Below, one piece after another: positions 8,789 through 20,560 of a DNA stretch of 64,000 bases. The position numbers and the translations under genes were made by a program. The notes beneath the pieces were generated by a model, which searched no databases, was not told the DNA's origin, and was given only the letters and a program-made list of their open reading frames with translations. Origin of the DNA: Nereocystis luetkeana (taxonomy: Eukaryota; Sar; Phaeophyceae; Laminariales; Laminariaceae); NCBI GenBank assembly GCA_031213475.1, contig JARUPZ010000014.1, positions 6,664,174-6,728,173 on the forward strand. Direction: 5' to 3'. Each line of letters opens with the position of its first letter. The stretch's first letter is position 1.

Positions 8789-11700
8789 CTGGATGGGTGG
8801 GTCGTATAAAAGGGTTTGGGTTTTGCATGCATGCACGATGTCATGAGTTTAGCATAAGACGCGGGACAGAAAAGAAAAGAAAACAGAACGAGCCATCTTG
8901 TGGAGGTCGTCGTACGCACGTGCACACCTTTAAATATTAGTCGTTCGTATAGACTCTGAGCCGCAAGCAGCGAGAAGGCCTTGTAATCAAGTGTGCGTTT
9001 TTTTTTTTTGTAAAATCCGATACCTCGGCCGAGCGCTTCGTGTGGCCCTACTGTAGTTTTCGTTCAGCCCCGCCCTCATTCAGGGGGTGTGTGTACTCGA
9101 TAGGAGAGATGTACTCGATCTCATGCATGGCCGTAGTCGTATGACCATAGACCCTCGCATCCCTACAATGCCGGGACAGAGCATGTCGGGTTTTCACCGA
9201 CCAGCTGACATTGCTTGCACCAAGCGCGAAGCGCCTTGAGGTGTCCGGCGAGTCGCATGAAGGGTGAGCTGCATCCTACTAAGAACCGCTTGTGAGGAGG
9301 ACTTGCATATGGATGACAGCTTCAATGAGTTGATTTAATTTCCGGTGTAGGCAATTACAGAGACGGCAATGGGCGAGTACTATGTAACTGCCTCTTGGGT
9401 GCCTTAACACTACGTGATACGATAATTCCCACTTGTGTGGAGAAAAAGGTTTTTCACCTCGCACAAACGATCTAACACGACAAACAGCAGTGGGCGACCA
9501 CAAAAAAAAAAAAAAAAACGGTACCCTGGTTGTCTAGCTCACGTAGTGAGCGGCATGTTTTACAGTGTCGTTGCCAACCGACGCCAACCCAACCTATAAA
9601 AAATAGGGGGGGGAAGGGGGAGGTGCACTACTGTCGTACATGGCCGTACTCGTGTGACCATAGACTCTTCGCATCGCTATAGTGCCGAAAATCAAGGCGT
9701 ATCGACGAGGCAACAATTATTAATAGGCTGAAGTCTTGTAGCGATAGGCATGCAACACACTAATCGTAGTGTGGAGAGGGAGGGGGGGGAGTCACGACCG
9801 AAAAGTGAGATCAAATAACGGGGACGGTGATAAATACCTGGTAGGAAATACACAAAACGAAATCTGGGACGACAGGGTACGTAGGACGGGGTCTCAACCA
9901 ATAAATCCTCTTTGTTCGCGTCTTCTGTTTGTATGCGCAGCACATAGTGCCTCGTGTGTAGCGGATGGAATTATTCATCGAATTTTTGTAGAGCACTTGG
10001 TCTACGTTTACTCAGACAGCCGATTTTTGGGGGTTTCGGTATGAAGCTCCTTGCATCAGGGCCCCTGACACGCATCTCACACATCGGGTGCACAGATGAC
10101 AATCGAAGGTCAGCTATACACCACCTGGATCCTTAACCCTGCCGCAACGATAAAATCTGTGCGTGGGATGTGTACGGTACAGACCCAAGCCCAAGAAACG
10201 GCCCTAGACATGTGCAGATTTTATGTACGTGTTTATTTACCTACCTGATATCGCTATTACGGGGGAATATAGTAAATAGGACTTACGGTACACACTAAAA
10301 CGTATTTATTGACCTACCCGAGAATCGCTATTTTGTACTGGAGAATATAGTAAATAGGACCTACGGTACACACAAAAACCTATTTTATTAACAATATTTG
10401 GTCCTATTTACTATGGCCCCCCGTAGTAGCTAGACAACACAGACCAATACCACATCTTCCTTGAAATATCTAGACCATCATGTGGGGCTCGGTGTTCTGT
10501 CCGGCACTCGAAACAATTTTGGTATCCCCCTCGGACCGTATGACGAGTTCTTGGTTCCTAACCCTAACCCTAACCCTAACCCTATATATGTCCTGGGGAT
10601 GTCCCTGCGAGGCTCGACAGGGGGAACGAGCAGCACTATTTTTTACGAAATAATTTATTCCTGGCCGGGCTGCTTATCTATATCCCCGACATGGGTGGAA
10701 TGCCACCATTATCATCATATTTTCAATATGTTTGGGGATGTCACACCTACGTACCTGGTAGGTGTCTTTCGGGATTGGCCATCGGGTTGCACGTTTTACT
10801 CTCTGATCAAAACTCAGTTTGTTTGGCGGCTTACTACGGTGGTGACTTACAGCTACACTACTTACTGTAGTAGAGACCCTCGAGCGAGGAACCTCAGAAG
10901 GCGAATAGGTGCCACCGAATTTACTAGTAGAGTATTTACAACACCTGCAGTATAGCACCAGGTATTATTATACCAGGTACTTGTATGGCATACTCATGCT
11001 CAGTAGGCCATGGGATTGCTCATAAACCGTTTCAGGTTCAAGTTTCTTTTTTGTTTCTTTTTTTTTTTGCTCCGAGTCAGTCAGTCTTGGGTGAGGCATA
11101 AATAGAGCGTCAGAAATAATAGGGTGCACCGTAGCATGCGTCTCAGCAGGTATACCGTACTTCGTATAACACTATCACACCCGGGTGATAATACAACACA
11201 CCCCCTCGGACGATTTTCGAAGCTGGGTTTCTCGACAACGGAGAGGGCGTGCTGAATGCGACCTCGAATTCTACTTGTGTTTGAGTACTGGGTTCGAGCC
11301 CCAGGTGGGTCGGACATTTGACTTTATTTGCAAAAAAATAAATAAAAATGATTCAATTGTTGAGAGCGCCTTGCAGCGTGGGTAGGCACAATTCGATGCG
11401 AGTCGAAGAGGGAAGAAAATGCTGCAATCTTCTCGCGATAAAAATCAAGGCACGTACAGTTACTCGCGGGAAGGGGGTAGAAGAGCCTGCTATGTGACCC
11501 CGGATCTGAGTTACGAGTTGGAAGGAGAGAGAGAAGAAGATGGGCGAAGATAATAAATGGGATGAGCAAAAAAAAAAAAAAAACGATGCGTCTAATATGC
11601 AACCTTCTCGGGGAAACATTTTCAAGAAAGCCACCATTTTCGTCGTGCGTGTGCCTGCCCCCCCGCCATGTTTTTGGAAGGAAAGACCGGGTCTGAAATT

Positions 11701-13127
11701 TTCATCCCCGCAGGGGGGGTGTTTTTGTTATCACCCAGTGTGATAGTGCAATACGTGCGGTATGCTCGTGACGCGGGACAAATCCCACCATGTTGCAACG
11801 GGAACTATGGGTTAAATTGACACACGACACGATTTTTTTACGTCGAAGTGTGGTGAGCTTGAGCTTTTTTTGTACCAATCCGCCGGAGGATTGACCCCCC
11901 CCCCCCCCCCCCCCCCCCTAAGATGTTGCCCTCTTTATATTGTCGGACCGGTGAAACTTCTCGAGTGAGCGACTACCACGGGTTGCATACTGTAGATAGG
12001 ATGTATTTTACGAGTATGTTTGTTTTGGGACTACTATCACGGGGGGGGGGGAGGGGGGCAACCACACTAACCGGGGCCAATATAAGCTCGGTAATGAAAG
12101 CTGGAACAAATATTGGTTTTGGGTCTATACATGATGGGTTCTGGTCACTGTGCCCCCCCCGTAGCGTTAGCACATACAGGGTCGCGAGAACGAAAAAAAA
12201 AACCTTCTTCGACATGATCCGTGGGTGAGACATTGAGCTGCTCGCGAAAATGAGTCACCACCCCGGCCTTGGCGGCATCGCTCTCGACACGCACGCGGTA
12301 ACGGTGGTGATGCATGGCGGAGGAGAGGCGAAGAACTAGACAGCGGTACCCTCCGCTACGACCGAGGTGTGCTGTTCTGGTTCGACGTATTACCACGCGA
12401 AATTCGCGATGTTATCGGGTTTGATGCGCGCTCCGTACAACCCGCTTATTGTAGGGTGGCAAACAGAACGGCACTGACTGGCATTAAAAGCCAAAAGATA
12501 AAAATAAAACAGAACAGGGAAGACACTCTTTGGACAACATTGGCCCTCGACATTAAAAGCATGCTGTGACATCTACAAAAAAACGAACAGAGCGGTGCGG
12601 TATATAGAAGGGAAGGATTACTCTCTGGTAGTCTCCCTCGTCTAACTCGATTTTCGCCGGGAAAAAAAAACGGAACAAAATAAAACAAAATATCCCAAGA
12701 AACTCGCCACGTACTCGGAACACCACAAACCAACTCGTACGTACGTAGAACAAAAAAAAAAAACAACAAAAAAAAACAAAATAAAAACACACACTCACTT
12801 CCTTTCGCCCTCCTCTCCGCCCTCGTTTTTCTCCTCCCTCTTGCTCTTGCGCTCGCCCGACACCGTCAGCACGCCGGACGCGTTGTCGACGTCGACGGTG
12901 ATGTCCTCCTTCTGAACGCCGGGGAGGTCCGCGGTCAGCTCGAACCCGCCGTCGGTCTCATGAAAGTCCAGGTGCATGCCGAACTTGCCGTCGCCCACTC
13001 CGCCGACGAAGCCGCCGCCGGCACCGCCGGGGATGCCCGCGAGCATGTGGGCGGTGGGAAACCTGGTGGCCGATCCCCAGGGGGCCATGAGCAGGTCTCG
13101 CTCCATCGAGTCGAACACGTCGTTCAT
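8548..13127 (-). CDS. hsp20: Small heat shock protein (Hsp20/alpha-crystallin family), two coding exons (13127..12799 and 8788..8548)
   Basis: The spliced product has 189 residues. Exon 1 gives MNDVFDSMERDLLMAPWG, a Gly-rich segment, and the start of the alpha-crystallin domain (about residue 53: FHETDGGFELTADLPGV, then the ITVDV and GVLTVSGERK strands). Exon 2 gives YHFVERSYGKTTRSIRLPE, the family hallmark GVLTLTFPK and a C-terminal I-x-I type motif (IRIPV). The donor is GAA|GTGAGTGTG at 12799/12798 and the acceptor is CCATCCAG|G at 8789/8788, in phase 2, rebuilding a Lys codon. Family members are ATP-independent holdases that form oligomers and bind unfolding proteins. A T-rich tract and CAG end at 13135, just 5' of the ATG, suggesting an additional 5' exon. 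No organelle targeting peptide is evident at this start. Confidence 0.93.
9085..9610 (-). repeat. Repeat D, copy 4, inverted, in the Hsp20 intron
   Basis: Reverse-orientation match to the copies at 836 and 1390. It holds the reverse complements of the GCCATGCATGA, GAAAACCCGACATG, CTGTAAAACATGCCG and GGTTGGCGTCGGTTGGCAAC landmarks in mirrored order. A further short fragment of the same end lies at 9625-9700. Confidence 0.8.
10256..10425. mobile_element. MITE family A copy (A4) with a duplicated left half
   Basis: TTACGGGGGAATATAGTAAA starts at 10256. A second left-type end, GAGAATATAGTAAATAGGAC, starts near 10341. Only one right end, ACTATGGCCCCCCGTAG, follows at about 10420. This looks like one element inserted into, or locally duplicated within, another copy. 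It lies in the Hsp20 intron. Confidence 0.75.
10557..10588 (-). repeat. Interstitial telomere-type repeat (TTAGGG)n
   Basis: About five consecutive CCTAAC units, ending CCCTATATA, lie inside the Hsp20 intron. The unit is the complement of TTAGGG, the usual telomere repeat of many eukaryotes including stramenopiles. Confidence 0.8.
11270..11440 (+). repeat. tRNA-derived SINE-like repeat, copy 1
   Basis: A B-box-like motif, GGGTTCGAGCCCC, lies at 11290-11302. It is followed by an A-rich stretch and a body starting TTGAGAGCGCCTTGCAGCGT at 11360. The same order and body occur at the right edge of the window (about 63758-64000). The A box is not clear in this copy. Confidence 0.5.
11441..12798. 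other. Remainder of the Hsp20 intron
   Basis: A C run at 11895-11918 and A/T-rich homopolymers near the donor end (12660-12790) stand out. I see no other exon. Open frames are short and lack splice context. Confidence 0.5.
12799..13127 (-). CDS. hsp20: Hsp20 exon 1 (first coding exon seen)
   Basis: Starts at the ATG at 13127. It is GC-rich, unlike the surrounding intron, and encodes the N-terminal arm and first beta strands. It ends in a Lys/Glu-rich segment (KSKREEKNEGGEEGERK), an acidic-basic loop longer than in most Hsp20 proteins, just before the splice donor. Confidence 0.93.
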
Positions 13128-15321
13128 CGCGCCCCTGTTTTCGTCAAAGACAAAAAGGAAAAAAAAAAAAGAAACAGGAAGCGCCGCGCGTACAACCGGG
13201 GTACGTACGCGGCAACATTTTGGTTTATAGACTTTCAGGGGTCTCCATAATTCGAGACGTGTTTTTTTGGATCAGAAAGAGATAGGAGTGAGAGGAACGT
13301 GTGTATTTTTTTTTCCACCTGGTACCAGTTCATTGTGTTTACTGAAATTAGAGGAGGACACACCGCTCCTGTGCCTTTGCATCAAGAATTCCAGCCCGGC
13401 CGAAAACACGAGACTCTTAAGCGCTGTCGCATTGCAGTCGTGTAAGAAACTCTTGGGCGTCGATGCGACGACCTCTAGACCACTAACATGAATACCAAGC
13501 AATCCTTATAAATCCGCCCAGAAGGCGAAACGAGAGAACGTGGCGGGGATGGACGGAGGAAACAGTTCACTGTTCGGGCAGATCCGACGGATCATGACCT
13601 AGATCATCTAGTTCCTCACCCGCCGTTGTGAGAGGTTGTTGTGCAGGATCTGCCTTCTAGGGGCGGTGCCTTATGTCACGAGCAATGCCTCAGAGGGGTG
13701 GTGCCGCATGTTCATGTACAAATATATCATGATCTGTAGATGGTCTACAGCAGGAGTGCAAGTGATTTACCTTACAGCGCAAAATGGGAACGCTGGCCCA
13801 AGCTGATACACGTTCTTTTGACACGAGCTTCGATATCACCGGCTTATACTCTGGAATTCCTGATTTCCCTTCTCCCATGACATCAGCCCGCCAATTTCTT
13901 CGCGTCGATCGCGTTTTCCGTAGTGTATGGACGCTTTGTCGGAAGAGTGTATGTTCAGCGATATCCCTTCTGAGTGTATTTCCTTCTCCTATGGCGTACC
14001 GGAGCTCAATTGGGTTTGCCGTCTGACTTGGTTTGCGATATGTAGCGGGGACTTCAACGCCGATACGACAGCTGCTCATGAACGCCCCCGTCAAGCGAAA
14101 GGAGGAAAAGCAGCAGGGGAAAGAAAGAGAGACCACATATATATCGTACTGATACTGCAAACACAAAGTTTACTCCTTCCTGTACATGTATCTGCTTAAC
14201 TTCCAGCTCGTACCCTCGGATCCACTCCATTTTTTATGCGCCCATCGTTTTTTGGGAGACGGGGAAACATTTAAGCAGGGACGTGCCGGAGCCGTTAGGG
14301 CATCGGAGGTACAGTAGAAACGTTTCGCAGTAAAAAGTACTGAGCGCAGCATCGGCCGCCAGTGTAAATTACACGAGTTCACCAATACCTATAGTGCATA
14401 GGTTTCCTTAGTATACGTAGCTTTCTTCTTTCAGGAATGTGTTGATTGATCAACGCGGAAGCTCATGCTGCACATTGCCGGATGGCAAGCCTACTAATAA
14501 TAACAGTATGTATCAGCTCAAGTTTTTCTGCCTATCGTGTACAACCCCCCCCGCACAAGATCAATAATAGATAAAAGGAGTGCCTCCCCGGCAACCCAAC
14601 CAGGATTCACAAGGCGATACAGCTGTAAAGCAAAAACGCCTCAGGAATATACGAAATTTGATGATAAAACATATAGTAGGGTTGTTGGGGGTATTTTGGA
14701 GTGTCGCGTCATCAACTCGTCTGCGGGAGCGTGGCTGCATGACCGGAGAGTTTGTTTTTCCCAGCCCAGATTTTCCAGATTTTCTTGATTAGTGAATTTG
14801 CATCGTGTGTATCAAGATACGGAGGCGTTCTGTCACAATTGGTGAAGATCACCAGAGGGCAAAACAGCCGGGACGCTCACACAGCCTTCACATATATATA
14901 CCAGTGCATACCTGGTATATGTTTGGAATGCCTACTACTATGCAAATCTAGGGAATCTGGAACAAACAAAAAAGTGCGCGAGGGCAAGATATGGACAATC
15001 TTTGGATTTTTACGATAAGGGGTCCTTTCCGAAAATAATAACGGTCCTTACCTATAATCTGAACTTTTCCTCGCCGACTTTGTTTTTTCACTGACGAGAG
15101 CGTGAGCGGATGGGCGCGAGTTGGCAAAATACGACGAAAGTCGGCGCGCAGCTTGGTAATGCCGAATGACCCCTCTGCGCGATTCAAAACCAACGCGTGT
15201 ACCGGTCGGGGGCAGGTGGGGGGGGAGGGGAGAAGAGGAGAAAAACACCTGTGACCACACAGTTGTAATGTTCATTATACAGGTAGAGCATCTATTAATA
15301 CAACAACCGCAGCAAAATAAT
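13128..15321. other. Upstream of Hsp20: no supported gene
   Basis: A second repeat E segment lies at 13565-13760. A minus-strand open frame of about 158 codons covers 13690-14166 and reads fairly like protein (for example IELRYAIGEGNTLRRDIAEH), but I recognise no family, acceptor or donor. The Hsp20 promoter must lie in this region if there is no 5' exon. I cannot point to clear heat shock elements. Confidence 0.4.
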
Positions 15322-15429
15322 GTTACGGGGGACCATAGTAAATAGGACCAAATATTGCGAGTAAAAATGGCGATATATATAGTTTTTTTTGTGTTTTCCG
15401 TAGGTCCTATCTAATATGGTCCCCGGTAA
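15322..15429. mobile_element. MITE family A copy (A5)
   Basis: Left end TTACGGGGGACCATAGTAAA, right end ATATGGTCCCCGGTAA. Interior GAGTAAAAATGG and CCGTAGGTCC. It lies 24 bp from a family C element. Confidence 0.88.
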
Positions 15430-15452
15430 TAGTATCGCCGCCAAGTAGGTTA

Positions 15453-15549
15453 TAACCCTTTTAGGGCCGCAGTCCCGTTCTGGCGACAATCCAGTCCAAT
15501 TTTGAGTAATTTGTCCCCCAAAAGAGACTGCAGTCCTAAACAAGGGTCA
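15453..15549. mobile_element. MITE family C, copy 2
   Basis: Left end TAACCCTTTTAGGGCCGCAG and right end GACTGCAGTCCTAAACAAGG, with inner GTCCCGTTCTGG / CCCCCAAAAGAG halves in inverted orientation. Non-coding. Confidence 0.75.
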
Positions 15550-15753
15550 ACAGAACTCATGCGCGGGGCGAATCATAAAAAAATCGCGGTGCTGCTTTGA
15601 AGATCATGCGGCGGGCGAGTAGGGCATAATATCAAGCGGGTTCTCATTTTTTTTTACCATTCTTCATATTTTCGAGTGGGCTATTTCCTACCAGGGAGAT
15701 GCTGCTGCTGTGCACGAGTGCTCCTGGCACGTATTTGCAGAATACACACTATA

Positions 15754-18004
15754 TTACGGGGGACCATACAGTAGTAAATAGGACCAAATATTGTTGGTAA
15801 AAATAGGGAAATACAAGGCGCTTCGCTCCGCGGGCGGCCTACGCCGCCCGCTACGCTCGCTCAGGAAGGAAAAAAGTACATCAAATTATGCGAAGCGAAC
15901 AGAGGTCCACGATCGAGTTTAGTTTTTTCAAGGATCGTAATTGCAAACCGGCGACTTGATAATGCCAAGAGTCCCGCCGCCATGCTTCAGGAAAACACAG
16001 CTCCGACGTTATAGACCTATCTATGCCAATGGAAACGCGAAGTTCAAAGTTTTTTTTTCAAATACATCGCTTTGAAAAAACAGACAAAAAAATTCTCGTA
16101 CCGCCGCGGTGGGAAAAAAAGAGAAATATGTTTGATTTTTTCTTTTTTTTTCCCCCAACGGCTGCAGGCGGCGCAATTTGTGTTTTCCTGGTCGCAAATT
16201 GTCAACACGGTGATCGAAACCAGCTCGTGCGACGATCGACGCTCGATCTCGACATAGACTCAGCCCACGGCCAACCCACTCGGTATCTGGCAAGCCCAAC
16301 GAATATGGATGACGGCCTCGAAGATATCAGGTGGATTCATGGTCTAGGGGGCGAGAGCTTGCCGGCGGCGTCCTACGGTATCCTCCCAAACCTGAAAAAA
16401 AATCTATTTTTTGCCATTCGAGACGGATGGAGAAGTTTTGTCTTCTGTTTCGTGCAAACCAGCGGCCAAATGTTTTTTTATCACACGCCTGGTCAGCTCC
16501 CGCCACATGACACCGGCCATGGTGTGAAGACGGTGACCCTAGGGTGGGTCGGAGCCCCTAACGAGCGCACTCCGTTCAGAATTCATGACGCAATCGTTGG
16601 TTTTGTTGATCGATGTCTGTCGAGGACTCGGAATCTCGCCGCTTCGAACCAAAGATCGGCCTGAGTTTTTCTCAAGCCGATGTTGGCCCAACATCGGCCC
16701 CAGATTTTCTTTTTCCGGGCTTTTCCAAAAGTTAGGAACTTTTTTTGTTTTTCACGTGGCCCATAGGAAGCGTGTTCTGAAATATTTTGGCGGGTATGTT
16801 TGAAATTCAAACTTTTTATTGAAACTTCGCTGTACCATTGGCATAGGTCTTAGGAACTTTTTTTTTTTTACGTGGCCCATAAGGAGCGTGTTCTGATTTT
16901 TTTTGGCGGGTAGCTTTGAAATTCAAACTTTTTATTGCAACTTCGCTGTACCATTGGCATAGGTCTTAGATCTCCAAGGAAGATAAAAAAAAAGAAGCTC
17001 CGACGTTAGCTTGGATGCCACATATATGCTTCGCGTCACGGATGTCGTACGTACGTACATAGCCCAGGTAGGGTGCTACTGTCTGTACTTATTTTCTTCT
17101 TTCGATATGCTGTATGTCTGTACTGTATGTACGAAGAAAAGCGAAAGCACAGCACGGCACAGCAGCAAAAACAATGAAAATGAAACCGAAAACTCGGAAA
17201 GGAAAAAATATCCCCGTCCCCTCTCGTGTAATATTTTTCTGCCTGATTGGAACACCTTACACCCGGTCGAACGAAAAGAAGAAAATAAAAAATCGCACAG
17301 AAGAGCTTCTCTCTCAGCCTCGTACGCCGCCCGCCCCTCTCGCGACCACCTCGCTACCGATTCGGTCCGGGTAAAGCTTTTATCACTCTCTGCCACAATC
17401 AGCCCCGTCGCCCGCCTCGCGTGAAGCCCGGTGCTCACCGTGGCCGTCGTTCGCCAGCTCGATAACGTTGGTGTTCAAACTGCACACCTCCCTCTTTCAA
17501 CTTCAGCGTGGTCGCAAAAATAAGCACCGCTTGAATATTATCTTGCCCTCCTGAACGACCTTCAATACTAGTACATACATACTCTATCAACAATCATAAA
17601 TCGAAGCCAGACAAAGCCCGTTCATGCATCCCTCGTGTCTCGAGGCACACGCGACGCCTAGGCACGAACGCGGCGACCGCGCTCCTTGCAACCCCCCCTC
17701 TACCCGCCACAGCACCCGCTAACACCCGCGACGGTGCCGGGTCCTCCCGCGATATGCCGTGCTCGGAGAACACGCACGCTCACGAAACGAAAGAAGAAAA
17801 AAAGGAAGAAAGGACCGAGAAAACAAAGAACTGCTGGAAAGGTCCGGGAAGTAATGAAAGGAGGCGGTTTGGAAGTGGGAGCTTTGAGAGGCCAGGGATG
17901 CACCAACCGAACACGTTCAGGGGTTGTGATCTAAAGTATGTAGTTCTATACATTTGTTTTTGTGATTACCGTAGGTTAGGTTCTGTTCACTATGTGCTCC
18001 CCTC
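15754..18004. mobile_element. Composite inverted-repeat element, copy A (MITE-A termini around about 1.1 kb cargo, with nested insertion)
   Basis: The left terminus, TTACGGGGGACCATACAGTA, and inner GTTGGTAAAAATAGG are those of MITE family A. The right side, about 17935-18004, is the decayed other end of the family (GTTTTTGTGATTACCGTAGG, then TTCACTATGTGCTCCCC). Between them lies cargo absent from the short MITEs, starting with a GC-rich hairpin (GCGGGCGGCCTACGCCGCCC) and matching the copy at 35161-36392. A separate insertion of about 0.98 kb (about 16014-16970) interrupts the cargo. A short open frame starting [14 protein letters not shown] recurs in both copies but resembles nothing I know. 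Confidence 0.8.
16014..16970. mobile_element. Nested inverted-repeat element inside composite copy A
   Basis: The left end, AGACCTATCTATGCCAATGG with ACGCGAAGTTC, is inverted relative to the right end, GAACTTCGCTGTACC / ATTGGCATAGGTCTTA (close, not exact). The right end is duplicated in tandem, with units of about 119 bp at 16733-16852 and 16853-16970. The 12-mer GCTCCGACGTTA occurs just outside both sides, and copy B at 35 kb lacks the insert. An open frame of 213 codons (16023-16664) crosses it, but I recognise no transposase motif. Confidence 0.65.
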
Positions 18005-19878
18005 ATCTCCACCGGCGTAAATGGGCTCATTGATCTCCGGCAATCACTACAAAAAAACACCCCTCCGAACGGGCCTTTTAGGCAACAAGCCAGCCTTAGA
18101 AGGCCGTACTACACATACATACATACATACATACATACGGATTCATTCGAGACAGCGGCGACCCGCAACAAGGAGACACTGCACGCTTAATACGGCTCCC
18201 TCTGATGAACATGATGACCTATTCATAGACAACATGTAAGCGCTATATGACACAGTACACTACAATTTAGTAGATTCTACAGATCGGCAATATATCTGCC
18301 CTGCCTGGCTGAAGGGTATTGCTCATCATCAGGTGGAACGGTCACTGCTGTTGTGAGCCGTGACAAGCTATTACAGCAGCACATGTTTCCTGCATTGTAT
18401 CTTCTTGTGCTACTTGCTGCTGTACATCATGCAGATCCCGCAGATTATACAAGCCCTCGCAACGGTAGCTTAGTTAGGATACACGACAGTTGATATGATG
18501 CACTGCAGCAGCTGCTTGCTGTAGATCTTGATGATCTGCAAGAGTTCAACTGGAATGCGTCCGCGCGTGACTATCCGAGTAGAGCACGTGGATATTTCAG
18601 CAGCAGCAGCAGCAGCAGCACGCCGCAGCAGCAGCAGAAATCATCGGATGTATGATACCTGGTACGAGATACTCAGTCTCACCTTTCAAGTGGTTGTTTT
18701 TTTTCTCCTGGGCGCGTTTTTTTGTACCGTTCGAGTAAAAAACGTGGTCTAAGCCACCCTGGACTACGGTAAGGATCTACCCGGCGCCAGCCGCAACCCG
18801 GCGCCGGCCGCCGCCGCCGCCGCCACCGCAGCAGCAACTAGGATAGCACAACCCACAAAACAACGACGAGTATATATAGCAGCAAGGCGCAAGCAAGTAG
18901 ATGTATCACACGCAGTATAGGTAACAGATACCTTCCAATATACCGCACAGTAGCTCCCCCCACCGGACTGCCTGCCATATCTATTCGGCCAGCCCGACCA
19001 GCGCTAAAAGCACGCCAAAGACCCACCTGAAAGGGTCAAAGGATCCTGTGCGCATGAGACTCATGACGAGGACTTGCGAGAGCAGCAGTAGTAAAGTACC
19101 AGGTAGTAGGTAGTTGTTCTCGTCCGCTTCTTTCTCGATGCTTCGCTGCTGGTTTGCTGTTTGTTGGGCTGCGAAGAGAGGGACACAGCAGGCTGCTTTG
19201 CTATACTCTTGACAAGGGAGGCAGGGGCGATGGGTTGTGGCAGGATATGGGGGTGGTTGTGTCTAGAGTGCTGTATGTGGGCACCGATGAAGGTTGACCT
19301 TTCGAGAAACTGGTTGATGTTCCGGAGCCGGAGAGCTGGCGAGCTGGCTTTCTTCCAGAGAAGGGACTGCTCTCATGATCTTTTTCATCAATATGTCCGG
19401 AAATGTAATAACCACTTTACTATTCATATTAATGACAAGAACCACCTTACATTTGCGGACAGGGGCATGCTAAGCGCCTGGCTTCGAGAATACCTGGTAT
19501 CGGAAACGCTGAAACCTTGAAGTTTTGAACAGGAATTTTCTTCGGGTTTCAAATTTCAAAATTTCAAAAAATAAAGTGGCACAGCTCTCTCAATAAACAT
19601 ATACCAGGTACCTGGTATATCCAGATATGTCCGGATACAGGAAAAAATACACCTCTCCGTGCCAATTCGTGATTACAAACGTGAACGGTTCGATCTTACA
19701 GTAGTAATCAGGTCATCCCCATTGGTGCCGATCACAGGCAATGGGCACGACTCCCAGACTGCTAAACCTACTCCCGTCTCCCGCAAAAAAACGTAGGAGG
19801 GGGGACACCTGCTACGAGAACCTCTGTTGGAAAAAATGTACCTGGTATGTCATACCAGGGTATCAGGTATTTTTAATA
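18005..19878. other. No gene seen; microsatellites
   Basis: Contains a CATA repeat at 18113-18139, CAG repeats at 18598-18637 and a GCCGCC repeat near 18800-18825. Several TACCWGGTA words occur (18655, 19098, 19491, 19602). No credible coding exon. Confidence 0.5.
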
Positions 19879-19983
19879 TTACGGGGGGCCATAGTTAACA
19901 GGACCAAATATTGTCAGTAAAAATGGTTAAATATATAGGTTTTTATCTATACCATAGGTCCTGTTAACTAGGGTCCCCCGTAA
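19879..19983. mobile_element. MITE family A copy (A6)
   Basis: Left end TTACGGGGGGCCATAGTTAA, right end TTAACTAGGGTCCCCCGTAA, flanked by TA on both sides. Confidence 0.88.
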
Positions 19984-20074
19984 TAGTAGATAATTCGTCT
20001 TCAAATTATGGGGTGGAATCAGGAACCACAGACACAACATCGAGTACGGTGTACAAAGAAAGGGCTGACGGGTT

Positions 20075-20560
20075 AAACCGACACCAGCCGAGCGTACTGC
20101 GACGCTGACCCTGGCCTCGTGGGTCCTACTGCTACTGCTGCTGCTGTTTTGCTGCTTGAGAAGCTCTGATGTAGATGTTGCACAGCAGCAGTAGATGTGG
20201 CACCACCTGCTACGAGAAGCTCTTTTTGGGCATGCCATGTTCGTGTTGTCGTCTCGAAAATATTATGCCGACTTTCGAGGTGGGAAGCAGGAAACATATA
20301 AAAAACGAGTGCAGGGTACGTACTACAGCAGTAGTACGCATGTCAGCGTATGTGTATATGTACGCGTACAACGGGTGCAAGGGTTATACCGACAAGCCGA
20401 GCGTACGGCGACGCTGACCCTGGCCTCGTGTGTCCTACTGCTACTGCTGCTGCTGTTATGGTGCGGGAGGCGCACTGCTGCTGTAGATGTCGTACATCAG
20501 TCCAAGTAAAGTTGTGGTGGCACCTGTTACGAAAAAGCTCTTTCTGTTGGACAAAACATG
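20075..20560 (+). repeat. Direct duplication, period about 320 bp
   Basis: A segment with GCCGAGCGTACTGCGACGCT, CTGGCCTCGTG, CTACTGCTACTGCTGCTGCT and GGCACC-CTGCTACGA-AAGCTC (about 20080-20225) recurs at about 20395-20545. A following motif, ATTATGCCGACTTTCGAGG, recurs near 20775. The whole block lies between two family A MITEs. Confidence 0.7.
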
